From NCBI GenBank assembly GCA_027186245.1, contig CP114497.1, positions 8,377,501 to 8,441,500 on the forward strand: a stretch of 64,000 nucleotides of DNA, written 5' to 3'. The first letter of the stretch is position 1. Each line of letters begins with the position of its first letter. Source of the DNA: Coriaria nepalensis. Its lineage: Eukaryota; Streptophyta; Magnoliopsida; Cucurbitales; Coriariaceae. Below, one piece after another: positions 13,616-38,905 of this stretch. The translations under genes were made by a program, and so were the position numbers. The notes under the pieces were generated by a model. It worked only from the letters and a program-made list of their open reading frames with translations, did no database searches and was not told where the DNA came from.

Positions 13616-15592
13616 TGAAGAGGCGGAATCTTTTACAGAGAACAATCGGGGAAGAAGAAAAAAGGGTTTTGGTAGGGTTTTTTCTTCGTCGTCTTGTTCT
13701 TCGTTATTTTTCTGCAGTGTCGGTTTTGACAGGCCTCAAGCCCATTGAAGTGATAATGGGCTTTCTTGATTTCGACTTGTATGAAAGGTTCGCTCTTCAA
13801 AATAGCCTGTTTGTTACGTTACTACTACACGTCTTACCTGTTGGGTCAACTTGTGTGGAATGCAATGCGTTCACTCTTTTTTTTTTTTTTTTTTTTTTTT
13901 TTCTTTTTTTATAAAAGTTTGAAATAAAAAATTTTAGGTCAATTTAAAAGTTTTGAATGATTTCAATAGAAATCAGTTACATTTGATATAAGTATAAAAT
14001 AATTGTAATATAAGTTAAAAATAATAAAAAATAACAATTAATTACTGATTTTTGTAATTTAATATAGGAGAAATTAGGGTTAACAATCAAAGCTTTACAT
14101 AAATTATAATAAATTGAAATTTTTTTATATAATAATAATAATAATATCAATAATAAATTGGGTAAATAATATCAATATCAATAACAATAACAATAATAAT
14201 AATAAGTAATAATCATAATTACTATACTATACAATTAATCACAATTAGTTAATTAATTAAATCATTTAATTTATTAGGTTGTTCTATACAATTAAGTACT
14301 TGGCGTGGATGATTGTTGCCTTATCCTATTTTATTTAAGTTTTATCTAATTTTTCTCTCCATACCACTATCATTTTGAAGCCATTGAAATTAAGTATGAT
14401 AATTTTTTATTAAAAAAAATGTAATTTAAGAAGAAAGAAAAGAATTAATGAAATAAGAAATAAAATAATAAAAAGATAAAAGAAGAAGAAGAATATAATA
14501 AATTGGTGCTTTATTTACCTCTAGTTTTTTTTTTTTAATGAAATTATAATATAAAATTATGAAATTGATGATTGTATCGAGATTAAAATATATTAATATC
14601 AGTCATAATATTAATTTTTTGATATAAATATTGGGATTGAAACTATTAACATTAACTTAATTCTTATATTATAAATACTGATAATATCGATATATATATA
14701 TATATATATATTTAACTGTAAAAAGGATCGAAATAGAGATAACTCAATATGAGGTTTTTTTTTTTTTTTTTTTTTTAAGAAGACTTGCAACTTCAAACAA
14801 AATATCATATGGGACCCAAAAGAGTTGCAACTTCAAACAAAATTTCAAAACCAACTCAAACTTTGTGTTTGAAAAAAGCTCAACCACCTTTAAAGGAGAT
14901 GAAAGTAATGACAAGTCTAAACTCTCTTATTCTAGAACCAAAGAAAAAAAAAAAAAGGTTTGTGCCCAAGATGGTGTACATTTAGTACATGTAATGATAT
15001 GATATAAGCAAGAATAAATAAAATTGAAAGAACCAAATAAGCATGTCAATCAATTCCTTGAAGGAAAAAAACAAAAAGAAAGAAGGGAAGCAAAGTGCAT
15101 GTTACGTTGTGGGAACTCATCACGTAGAATGTAAGAAATCAAAAAGGAAATGATGTAAAATTGTGGACTCCAAAATATGAGTTTTTCATCATTGCTTTAT
15201 GAAGTTTATTGAAAAATTTGAAGAAGAAGATGACTCGACTCCATTGAAAGTTTGAAACCAACCTTAATTCAACTAATTGAAAAGTACCCTTCTTTTGTCT
15301 ATTCGTCGCTTGTACATAACATAGCAAGCACATGGTGTCTCAAACATCCAATTTTGAAGCAAATTTGTAATTTAAGTCCTAAGACTTTTATTGACATGAG
15401 TCCTTTCAATCTTTCTCTCGCACATTCACTCCATAACTCGTTCTCAATCTTTATCTCATTATAAATAGGTGGTGAGGAGTTTTTCTGTGATCAAACTTTC
15501 TTTTTTTGCAGAGAAGAGTTTTAGGTGAGAGAACAAGAAGTACTAGTTCAGGCGGAGAAAGAGGAGAGAGAAAGGTTTGGGCTGCTTCGTTA
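13616..15592. other. Intergenic region between NFD6-like and NADP-ME genes
   Basis: AT-rich, with a long T-run at about 13877-13902, A/T trinucleotide runs near 14130-14210 and a TA microsatellite near 14690-14710. The last 150 bases are the promoter and leader of the malic enzyme gene. No coding region recognised. Confidence 0.6.
15460..15467 (+). promoter_or_regulatory. Probable TATA box of NADP-ME gene
   Basis: TATAAATA lies about 126 bases before the first ATG of the malic enzyme gene. It is followed by a pyrimidine-rich stretch suitable for a start of transcription near 15490-15505. The motif is seen directly; its use is inferred. Confidence 0.6.
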
Positions 15593-19311
<3,719 letters not shown>

Positions 19312-19717
19312 TATACATACCATATCCACATCACTAAGTCTACAGTTTGTCCTAGGTTTTCCTCCAGTCCTTTTTTTTTCCCATCACTAAGTTAGCTGGT
19401 AATCGAGTCTGGTCAATAATCCTACAGTTAGCTAAAAAGACATACTAGAATTTTGTAATTCAGTTGATTTTCCTGTAACATGTCACTGTCGAGTTTGTGA
19501 TATAGTTGACATCATATTTTGAGGATACTTTTTACGTGAATACTGAAAAGATTTGGGTGCCTTCAAAAAAAAAATGCCGAAAATTACGAGTAAAAAGATA
19601 AATCCACAAACCATACAGATTTATCTTAAGAGAGGAGGAGGACTTACAGATCCAATCCGAACTCCTATAAGCTGTCGCAATTACACACCGAACTCTTTTT
19701 AAGATGTTTCAAGGCTC
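19312..19717. other. Short gap between convergent gene ends
   Basis: Contains the 3' untranslated region of the malic enzyme gene and the 3' flank of the cereblon pseudogene on the other strand. Nothing else seen. Confidence 0.6.
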
Positions 19718-22700
19718 TTAACATATCCCATCAGCAACCTGAGAACTTCGGATTCCCCAGAACGATCTGGGTTTCAGATTCTTGTTTTTGGCCGTGAAAC
19801 CCCACCCAAGTTGGGTTTCACAAGAGGCGCAAACTGTGATAGTCCATGCATACCTGCAAAACAAGAAATATAATTAAAAAGGCCAAAAAAACAAGGAATT
19901 TTGTGAGATGTAGAAAATAGGTTTAGAAAGAGAAGTAAAGTCTGATCATACCCAGGAAACCAGCTATACTCGGTTTGTGCTCGCCTTCTAAGTGCTAATC
20001 CATTTGTCTTGAGAAGAGTCATTACCTCACGCACATAACCGTGTGGGTTTACTTAAGCGCCAAGGGGGACCTTCACTAGACATCACCAACATATCGCTCC
20101 GCCTAGCTATAAGGACCTTTTGAGGGGAAAAACAGAAATCAACACAATTTTAACAGCAATATTGCCTGGGCAGCAAGATTAAGCAAGTTGACACAGCGGG
20201 AGAGTGAGAGAGAGATTGTATCACTACCTCACAGGTTTTAATCTGGATGAGATCAAGACTGTTGAGTAATTCAATCTCCCTGCACAATCTATATGGAATT
20301 CCATCAATTTCAAGGAGTTCTTGTCTTGTAGATTCGGAAACAGGTACTTTGGTGGCAATGTAAAATGATAAAAGGCCTGGATTTTTCACAAGACCATCCA
20401 TGCTTGGTGCCCCTACTATCTGTTCCCACATCTGAGAAAAGATATGCGTAAACGACAGATACAAATAGAAACTTAATATAAGCAAAAATGAAAAGGGCTA
20501 TTCCAATTACCTTATGCTTTTTGAGCACGACAGTAGGAATCTTACATGCTGTAAACCCAATAAGGCCAGAAGCCTTTGGAAACCCTATGCATTTTATTGA
20601 ACTTGCTAGTATTCGGACATCTTTTGGTCTCTATCACTTTCCTAGATGGCTTTGTTGATACGGGACTCTTGTCTATTTCCAAGCTATCCTTTTGGAATTC
20701 CTTCTCAGGGTCTGAATGTGTTGAACCCAAAAAACCGGAGTCATTTAGATGAGATTTTCTACACTGGTATCTGACTCGGAGTGAAACATCTCATCATCGC
20801 TGCTTGTAGATTCATTAGTCATCTCACAATCATTACACGAACCCACTGTAGCTTGGTGGATTTTCCACTCTGTTAGTAAAAGAGCACTTTCAAAGCTTTC
20901 TTCTGAATTTTCCTCGGAATCATTGTCCTCACCCCTGGATCCATGCGATTTAGAACAAGTGACACTTGAAGCCATTGTTTGAGAAGGTTATGGCTCTGGG
21001 TTCTACAGAATGGTGCCAGTTCTCCAATTGCATCTCGTGGGGTCCTTAATGCCAAATCTTCCTGGATAATTTGGATCTCTCCACATGGCCTAGAGATAAA
21101 GTTTCACACAAAATCATCTTTTCATCACACACATCAAAAAACCAATTGAAAAATATTCAAAGAATAGTTTCCATTCTGACCGTTCCTTCCACATCAATCC
21201 AACGACGCTTAAAACGAAATCTCTGTTTGCCTCTTGTAACCACGTTTAGTGAACCATCCTCCAACCGCTGGTACTGTCAAATCTGAAACAAGTTTGATAT
21301 CCCTTTGTGATTTAAAAATAGCAGGAAAATCATAAACAAAATAACTAAGCTGTAAGTAACAATTGTAATGCATGAAGGAATCTTTTTCCGTAAGTAAAAT
21401 ATTTGAAGGATGAAGAATATTACACCCCTACATTCCATTGATCAGACTGGGAAACGGACTTAGTATAAAAATTGCTACTGATTTCTGTGGCAAACAATTT
21501 AGGTCCTGCATCAAAGCTACAGTAACAATAGCTCTGTAGTTGTCCCAATATTTGCAAAGCGTAGTCTTCCATCATTAGAATCCACGTGGACATGAACCTG
21601 GACAGGGTTTCAAATCACATTTGGAGAAGATATAGAGAATAAGGTCTACCAGCAAACAAGAGAGAGAAAGAGATAAGCAGTCAGATGTCACCTACCACGC
21701 CAACAGTCAGTATAAGAAGCATTAACTTTTGAGTCAGTGCTCTTTCAACAGCAGCTATGAAATTAGGTTGGATAACTCTCAGAGGAAGAGTGGACAACCC
21801 CTGACAAACATCACAAAACAAAGATATAATTTGCATAACACTAAAGGAAGAAGACAAATAGGTAGCGATCCTAAAGGTTATAGAATTGAGGTAAAAAACA
21901 AGCCCAGTTTTTTAAGCCAAGCTTGTATGGACCATTCTCACATCTGATCAAAGGTTTGAAAACCTTTTACTAAGATCAATCTAGCAGAAAATAAAATACA
22001 TTCAGCTCTCGCTTCTCACCGCAAACTAGCAACTTGTTTCCAATAATTCTTAATATTTTCCAAAGCTCATCAATGGCTGCAGCTAAACCATAACAAACAG
22101 CAAACCTATTGCATGAATGAACAAATTACTACCTTCAAGATAAAACAAAGGAAGATTCAAGATAGCACCACCATCCAAGAAAGCTATTCTGTGATGAGTG
22201 TCTTCAACCTCTGTTGCATCAATGTCACTAAATTATTGCACCTCAAATATAGTGGATAACTTACAATATTCTCAAAACAACTGTCCCAAGCAAATAAGCA
22301 CTGAAACCATATGCTTACCACCCAGATAAGCATGTAATGAAGTCAATCCAGGGTTGAAAGTATATTCGCTGAAGGCGTCAGCACCACCATAACTATGACC
22401 CCTTCAAAGCATTATAAAGTAACAGGACAGAGTCAGTAACTCTTAGAGATAGAACCATCAAAACACCCCTGAAACTAAAACGGCTATATTACAAAATAAG
22501 ACCGCTCTCAAAACCACTCTTAGTCAACATATACATGTAAGCGACGTAACTAGGAACAGAAGACAAATGCACCAGCCTCATATAAACCTCAGCTACCCAT
22601 AATACGATTTCTTGGTCATTTGAATAATACATATATTTACAAGAAACAGCAAATACTTAGCAGTAACTTATGTTCACCTCCATACTTTTCTCCTCAAGCA

Positions 22701-23292
22701 AACAAGGAAGGATACTTAGTACTAGAAATATTAATACTCACTCCCATGAGTCCCATCGTAAATCTACTGGTCTCCACTGTATACTTCTATTCCATAAATT
22801 TCTGCTCAGCCGAATGGTGAGTAAAAAAAAGATCAAAACTGGATATGACCTTATGATCGAAAAACCTTGTAGTCCTTTGCTTTCTCAGCAGCAAAATGCA
22901 GGTTTACGAGGTTTACATAACAATCTAAAAGTGATACTCTAGAAACAGCTACATATTCATTTGTTTCTTCAATTCCACATCAAACCAAACAGCAGCAGTA
23001 AGTGATCTATATACACAAACGGTCACACCTGGATCAAATCTTACACTAAAAGGACAAATAAATGTTCAAGGACTGATGGAAGTTTCTCGCTGAAAACACG
23101 AGCAAAATCCAAGGTCCGAACTGAAGGTGAAGAAGTAAACGAAGACGACGACTAGCACAATGAAAAATTATGAGGACATGACATCGTGGAGGTCATCTAT
23201 CTCCTCATCGTGGAGGACATGACAACGAAAGGCTAATTGAGAGAGAAAGGCTCCAGATCGAGCTCTCTCTCAATTGGCCTTTCGTTGTCCAT
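19718..23292 (-). pseudogene. Cereblon (CRBN)-like gene, broken
   Basis: Exon remnants follow the order of plant cereblon: start region (23292), DDLHD acidic segment, YGGADAFSEY...LTSLHAYLGG (about 22395-22313), VEDTHHRIAFLDGGA (about 22225-22140), LPLRVIQPNF (about 21790), QYQRLEDGSLNVVTRG (about 21276), LRTPRDAIGELAPF (about 21049), FWPYWVYSM (about 20570), WEQIVGAPSMDGL (20431-20228), then the CULT domain to 19718. Intact cereblon is the substrate receptor of CUL4-DDB1 ubiquitin ligase, with a LON-like N-terminal domain and a zinc-binding CULT domain. Lesions seen: in-frame stops at 21277-21279, 20542-20544, 20512-20514 and 20053-20055; frameshifts near 21740, 20995, 20740 and in a five-base homopolymer at 20064-20068; Ile in place of the first zinc cysteine; a rearranged first exon. 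The last exon (19853-19718) is intact, with CASC and the stop after VADGIC. Many independent lesions make sequencing error unlikely. Confidence 0.85.
23221..23289. repeat. Inverted duplication of cereblon first-exon sequence
   Basis: Arms at 23221-23246 and 23264-23289 (26 bases each, one mismatch, 17-base spacer) form a near-perfect hairpin. Both arms encode the same N-terminal peptide (DNERLIERER on the plus strand in the left arm, DNERPIERE on the minus strand in the right arm), so part of the first coding exon was copied in opposite orientation. Directly beside it, at about 23183-23222, an ATCGTGGAGG unit is directly repeated. Confidence 0.85.
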
Positions 23293-23843
23293 TTCTTAGA
23301 TTCCTTTTCTTCCTGTAGCTAGAATACGAAAGCGTTACGAGACCTGAGCAGTACCCGCCACTATACTAAGAGCTCCCTCCGTCCCCAAAATATATTATAA
23401 GATTAATTAATATAATTAATTTTTAAGTTTTTTAAAAAATAAGGTAACGATTTGCTATTTAAAGATTTTTATTAAAATAAGTTAAATACAGAAATCTCGA
23501 TTAATTTAGTTTCTTTACTAAATTAATTTTAATATTAATTTAATAATTTAATAGCAATTTAAATAATATAATTAAAAGTTTAAATTTATTTAAAATTAAT
23601 ATATAATAAATCCAATAGGCCACCAATTAACTCGAAATTCAGAACTCACAGATTTTTATATAATTTCAATTAAAAATAAATAAATACATAAGTAAACACG
23701 TATTATATATATATATATAATTTAAAATTAATATAAAGCCGTAATTTACCTTACTTTAATTATTATCGAATTCTTAAAAAAAAATATATATATAAAAATA
23801 GGGCCTACTCTTCTGGTGAAGAAAAGCTAAAGCGAAGAAGGAG
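23293..23843. promoter_or_regulatory. Divergent intergenic region, CRBN pseudogene / Trp-tRNA synthetase
   Basis: About 550 bases separate the two start regions, which point away from each other. It is AT-rich in the middle (23390-23790), with a TA microsatellite near 23705-23720. This would be the shared promoter of an ancestral divergent pair. No specific binding sites could be assigned. Confidence 0.45.
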
Positions 23844-28176
<4,333 letters not shown>

Positions 28177-30653
28177 ACATAATTATTTATGCCGAAGATT
28201 CACAAGAAAGACCTGTAAGCCAGCAACCTAATAGAATTTTTCCGGACAATGACCTACAGTTTTTCAGACTGTTAGTTCGATCACATTTGCTTCCTAACTG
28301 AGAGAAAAATTAAGATGCCCCACAAAATTCTTTGCTGCAATTGCCTCTTTACTTTCCTGATTGACTCGTTTTTTGTGCCCTCTTCCCAGCCATGCAAACG
28401 GGTCTTTTTATATATTCCTTTATTTATTTTCCCCTCTTTTCTGTGTGTACACAGGGGAATGGACACATGAGGACACGTTTTGGTTGAAACACTTCACGTT
28501 CGAGGGAAATTCATTTTCTTCTAAATTTTGCTCTCATCTTATTTTTAGTTCTTACTAGGGGAGGGGATGATCACGGTGCGGTTTTGAGGCCACAACTGTG
28601 CCACAACTGCACCACAAAATATAATTTCGAGGCTCCGCAATTGCACAGCACCGCATGTTTTGCCAATGCACCAATCGAAATTATATTTGAAAAAGATTAA
28701 TTATTTAGTATTAATTGCTTTACTTGTTTATTTAACATCTCATTATGAGATTTTCATATGGATTGAAGCTAAAATCCGATATCGAATTTGTGAGTCGGAA
28801 CGAACCCATAAACTAGGTTCATTCGATCCTTCTTCGCGAAGGAGATCGAACTAGAAATCTCGGTTCTCTCCTTCACAAAGGAGATTGAACACTATTTCTG
28901 GGTTTGTTCCTTTGGCATTTTCAGCTTCACTTTATTGACTCAAAGAGTATTATCGAATCACGTGTAATAGTAAGACACGATGACATTAAAATACGTGGAT
29001 CAATCAAGTGAATTATTTACTTGAACAAACGGTGTTCAACGATGTTAGGGTGACATCTCCCTGGGAGGGAAGATCTGAGGGCTTTGTCTATTTATCTTAA
29101 TTTCTCTCTTTTTTTTAAAAAAAAATCTCAAAACATATTACATGGGACCCGCTCACCGGTCCGAAGGCCTGGCCCCACTTGGGTCGGTGCGGAGTCTGAC
29201 TGTAAATATTTTTTTAATCAAAAAAATTGACTGTATTGCACCAGAACATACGGTTTGAAGCGAAACTACCTCTGTTCCCTTATTATTTATGGAAGTTAAT
29301 TGCTGTCTGTGCACTTTGTGCTAAAGTGGGTGGGGGGGGGTTAGGAAGAAACGATCAATACTCTGATGATACAACTAGTGAGAAAAGCTAGTGGGTCCCA
29401 TGTAATAGGCCCTATCTCAGTCCTCTCAAAGGATGCAGAATACCACAGGCATCTGATATTGTCTCTGTGGGTAATGGGAGCGTCTGAGTGAAAAAAATTA
29501 CCCATTGTCGTCGTCTGGCTAGAGTTGTGGGCCTTATGTGGCCTACCCCATTCTGCAAATGCACAAATTAGCTTTTAACTGATTAGCCTTTTGGTTTGTC
29601 AGTGTATCAGTGACAACCCCATTCTGCAAATGCACAAATTAGCTTTTAACTGATTAGTTAATTGATTTTGAGAAATTTCATTGATTATAATTAAAAATAA
29701 TAATAATGAAAATACGAATCTCTTCGGTGGTGGCCCACCATTGTTGACCTATTCTTCTATAGCGATATGCTACTACTACTACTACTACTTTCCAATACAG
29801 AAAAACTCCCACTTTGTTGACGAACATCTAATTAGGCCTAAGGCCACATATGCTTCTAGAATAAAATTCTAGATGTACTTACTACAAAGCAAGCACGTTT
29901 GAATATAAAATTAAAAATTAGGAAGACAAAAAAGTCAGAGTCAACAACAAATCCCTTGACTTATAATCAAACGAAATTAGTAGTGCATTAAAGCTCCACG
30001 CCTCTATGGACTATGGACTGGTCTCTACCATCCAATAAATGTAGTAGAGATTAATTATCAATTTAAGTAGTAGTAAGATAACATATGACATTATCTGAAT
30101 TTTATGAGTTGTTACTTAGCATTTGAGAGACATTATTAGGTAAATGCTCCGGTCTCGATTCTAGAATGCTGGGCCCACCCCTCAAACCGCACTCCAGTTT
30201 CTAAAGCAGCCAGTGGCCCATTTAACTCTATTAAAGTTCGGCCCGCAGTTCCTAAATACAAACGTGGGTTCTCAGAAAATTCAAATTACTAATCTAATAC
30301 ATATCCAAGCACGCTTTATAAGGCACAGTAGCTAAGATTAGTAGTGGGATTTTGAAAAATGAATCCAACGTCAATTTAATGAGTTGAAAATATAGAAATT
30401 TATGTTTTCTTATATATTAACGACCGTTGTTGATCTGAACGGGACTCGTGTAAGACCAGAACTCCAAGTTTGACTCTCCACTCCAGAAAAGCTCTTGCTG
30501 GTTTAAAACTGCAAATTTAGAAAGCCTTTGCCTTCTTCTCACTCCTTCTGTCTTACTTTCCCGGCAAAAACCCAAACGAACAACAAAAAGGGTTTAAAAA
30601 AAAACAAAAAAAAAACACGCAACCGCAAAGGGCGGCGGTAGTAACCATCGCAA
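28177..30653. other. Intergenic region with short repeats
   Basis: No gene recognised. Near 28570-28670 there is a block alternating GCGGT, CACAACTG and CACCGCA words, resembling parts of plant MITEs. Two small hairpins lie at about 28820-28890. A 42-base direct repeat lies at 29545-29657. The end of the region is the promoter and leader of the LRR kinase gene. Confidence 0.5.
29545..29657. repeat. 42-base direct repeat, two copies
   Basis: Two identical 42-base copies at 29545-29586 and 29616-29657 (start ACCCCATTCTGCAAATG, end ACTGATTAG), offset by 71 bases. It could be a local tandem duplication or footprints of an inserted element. Confidence 0.9.
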
Positions 30654-33600
30654 ATGCCCAAACAACAACCATCACCACCACCACTATCCAAAATCTCTCT
30701 CACTTTCCACGCCTTCTTCCTCTTCCTTTTCCTCATCCCCTCACCACATGCTGCAGTTTCGCAAATTTCAGTTGACACAGACCAATCAATACTACTCAAT
30801 CTCAAACAACAATGGAATAACCCACCTTCCCTCCAATCCTGGAACCTCTCCTCCTCCGCCTGTGACTGGCCAGAAGTCACCTGCTCCGGAAACACCACCA
30901 CAGTCATTAGAATCACCCTCCGAGACAAAAACCTTACCGGAAAAATCCCACCTTCAATCTGCAACCTCAAAAACCTCACTTTCCTAGACATCTCTTTCAA
31001 CTTCATTTTCGGAAACTTCCCGAAAATCCTCTACAACTGTTCTAACCTCGCCTACCTCGATCTCTCCCAAAATTACTTTGTGGGTGCCATTCCGGAAGAC
31101 ATAGACCAACTCCGGTCCCTCCAATACCTCGACCTCGGAGCCAACAACTTCTCGGGGAATATTCCGGACTCAATCGGCCGATTCCCGGACTTAAAAGTAC
31201 TGAATCTCTATCAGAATTTCTTCAATGGCACTTTTAGTGGAGAGATTGGAAACTTGTCTAATCTTCAAGTTTTACAAATGGCTTATAACAATTTTGTCCC
31301 GGCTCAAGTCCCGAACAAATTTGGGAAATTGAAGATGTTAAGGTACTTATGGATGACAAGAATGAATCTGATCGGGGAAATTCCGGAAAGTTTTTCAAGT
31401 CTTTCGAGTCTAAAGCACATGGACTTATCGAGAAACAATTTGGTGGGCCCAATTCCAACTGGGTTGTTTTCCTTGCGCAGTTTAACCAATTTGTATCTCT
31501 TCCATAACCAACTTTCCGGTGAAATCCCAAGATCGATCCAAGCTTCTTCTAGTTTAGTCCAAATTGATCTTTCTATGAACAATTTAACCGGTTCGATTCC
31601 AGAAGATTTCGGGAAATTACGAAACCTCACTCTTCTCAATCTGTTTATGAATCATTTGTCGGGTGAAATTCCAGAAGGTTTAGGCCAATTATCAACTCTT
31701 ATCAATTTTCGTGTTTTCAGCAACAATTTGACCGGAACTTTGCCGCCAGAATTCGGGCTTCGATCAAAGCTTGAAGCATTTGAGGTCTCGGAAAATCATT
31801 TAAGCGGTCAATTACCGGAAAATCTGTGCAAAAATGGAGCTTTGCAAGGAGTAGTTGCTTTTTCTAACAATTTTGTTGGAGAAATACCAAAAGGGTTTGG
31901 GAATTGTACTACTTTACGTACCGTTCAGGTTTATAATAACAACTTCTCGGGTGAAGTTCCTTTGGGTGTTTGGACATCTTTCAATCTATCAAGCTTGATG
32001 CTAAGTGGGAATCTTTTCTCTGGCGAGATCCCACGTGACTTGGGTTGGAATCTTACGAGGTTGGAGATAAGCAACAACAGATTTTCCGGTCAAATTCCTG
32101 GAGACATTTCTTCCTCTTGGAGAAATTTAGTAGTTTTTGAGGCAAGTAATAATCTGATTTCGGGTCAAATCCCGATCGGGTTGACAAGTCTTTCTCAACT
32201 CACTACACTTATGCTGGATGGAAATCAACTTTCCGGAATGATTCCGTCGCAAATTATGTCGTGGGATTCTCTTAATACTTTGAATTTGTCCCGGAATATG
32301 CTCGTAGGCCCCATTCCTGGAGCTATTGGTACTTTGCCGGATCTTCTTTTCTTGGACCTGTCGTCTAATGAACTTTCAGGTGAGATTCCATCTGAATTCG
32401 GGAACTTAAGGCTCACTTTCCTCAACTTATCTTCAAATCTACTTTCCGGGAAAATCCCTTATGGTTTCGAGAATTTTGTTTATGAATATAGTTTCTTAAA
32501 CAATTCAAACCTATGTTCTTCGTCCACTACAATTCTTAATATTCCAAACTGTTCCCATAAAGTCAAAGACAAGAACAATCCAGCTCATAGATATCTTCCT
32601 TTGATTCTCACTTTCATCTCCGTTCTTCTCCTCATAATTGTATTATGGGCCGTTTTCCTCGTTAGAGATAATCAAAAGAAGAAGAGGAGAAATATGTCAG
32701 AATGGAAGCTTACTTCATTCCATAAATTAGATTTCACCGAAAAGACCATATTGTCTAATCTGACGGAAAGTAATCTTATTGGAGCCGGTGGTTCGGGGAA
32801 AGTATATCGTATCAATCCAAATTTAGCTGGGTACAATGTTGTTGCTGTGAAAAGAATCAAGAACGATCAAAATTTAGACCATAGGCTCGAGAATGAGTTC
32901 AAAGCTGAGGCTCAGATTCTGGGGTCGATCAGACATTCAAACATAGTCAAGTTGCTGTGTTGCATTTCAGGCGAGAATCACAAGCTTCTTGTCTATGAGT
33001 ACATGGAGAATCAGAGCCTTGATAAATGGATTCATAGTAAGAAGAAAAGGGTAACATCATCTAGTACTACCATGGATTTAGCAAATTGTCAAAGAATTGT
33101 GTTGGATTGGCCGAGAAGGTTGCAGATTGCTATCGGTGCCGCTCAGGGGTTATGTTATATGCATCATGATTGTGTTCCGTTGATCATTCATAGAGATATC
33201 AAGTCGAGCAATATCTTGTTGGATTCTGAATTCAATGCAAGGATAGCAGATTTCGGATTAGCAAAGATGATTACTCATAAGCAAGGAGAGCCTCATACTA
33301 TGTCAGGAATTGCCGGAACATTCGGCTACATAGCCCCAGGTAAAACAAAAGGGGGGAAATAGAATTTCAATTATGAACTTACTTGAGATAGAATTTCAAT
33401 TATGAACTTACTTCATTATGCGAAACTAGATATGTCCATAATATTTGAATTATCTTATATTGCAGAGTACGTATACACGACGAAGGTGAATGAGAAGACA
33501 GATGTTTATAGCTTTGGTGTTGTGCTGTTGGAACTGGTGACAGGCAGAGAACCTCATTGTGGGGATGAGAACACGAGCCTAGTGGACTGGGCATGGCGGA

Positions 33601-33917
33601 ACTATAGTGCTGGAAAGGCGATTATGGATGCGTTGGATGAGGAGATTAAGGAGGCTTGTTATTTGGAAGAAATGGGTGTTGTGTTTAAACTAGGGCTCAT
33701 GTGTACAAGGGAAGCACCATCTACAAGGCCATCAATGAAGGAGGTGTTGCATTTTCTTCTTCAATGCAGGTGTCTTCATGAAGGTGATGGAGGTAAGAAG
33801 AGACGAGGGTTTGACGCGGGCTCGTTTCTTGGTGGGAGTCCTACATACCTTTCTAGCTATAAGCCCAATAAGATAATGTCGGAGAAAGATGAAGATAGCC
33901 TGATCATGAGCATCTAA
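30654..33917 (+). CDS. LRR receptor-like protein kinase, subfamily XI (HSL1-like)
   Basis: Two exons (30654-33339 and 33466-33917) join to 1045 aa. A hydrophobic signal peptide lies at about residues 15-35, then the cap motif CDWPEVTC, about 20 leucine-rich repeats of the plant type (for example SGEIPRSIQ, TGSIPEDFG), a second cysteine pair near the end of the ectodomain (NLC, NC), a transmembrane segment near residues 645-668 and a cytoplasmic Ser/Thr kinase. Kinase motifs: GAGGSGKVY (P-loop), VAVKR (Lys), HRDIKSSNILLD (an RD kinase), DFGLAK and APEYVYTTKV. The single intron falls in the APE codon, as is usual in subfamily XI. Relatives bind small secreted peptides at the plasma membrane; the ligand here is unknown. 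It resembles Arabidopsis At5g25930. Confidence 0.95.
33359..33413 (+). repeat. 26-base tandem duplication inside LRR kinase intron
   Basis: Two identical 26-base units at 33359-33384 and 33388-33413 (start ATAGAATTTCAATTATG), separated by three bases, within the 126-base intron. It leaves the splice sites untouched. Confidence 0.9.
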
Positions 33918-34212
33918 AATGTACAATAGATCACTCTTAGTGACTAAGTGAAGTAAAACATAGAGGTGATGTCAGTAACTATAATTTTGTCATATTTTGA
34001 ACTCACTGACTGTAATATAAAGAGATGGCTTGGGAGAAAGGGATGGGAGAGAACCGCTAGCATTTCACAAGATAATTACTACAACTGTACAAAGAGAAAT
34101 GTGTCATCTCAGGTCAAGAAAGCTCAAGACACACCGTAATGAGGTTACAGAGCCCTAAAAATAGGGGTGGAAAAAACACCTTCCACTTCTTGTAGTAGTC
34201 TTGAAAGCACCA

Positions 34213-38905
<4,693 letters not shown>

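Noticed and set aside
21071..22942. Several plus-strand frames across the cereblon pseudogene
   Set aside because: They are antisense to the readable cereblon exon remnants or lie in its introns.
30539..31006. 155-codon open frame on the minus strand over the start of the LRR kinase
   Set aside because: It is antisense to a clear signal peptide and LRR exon; it has no family resemblance and arises from codon bias of the real gene.
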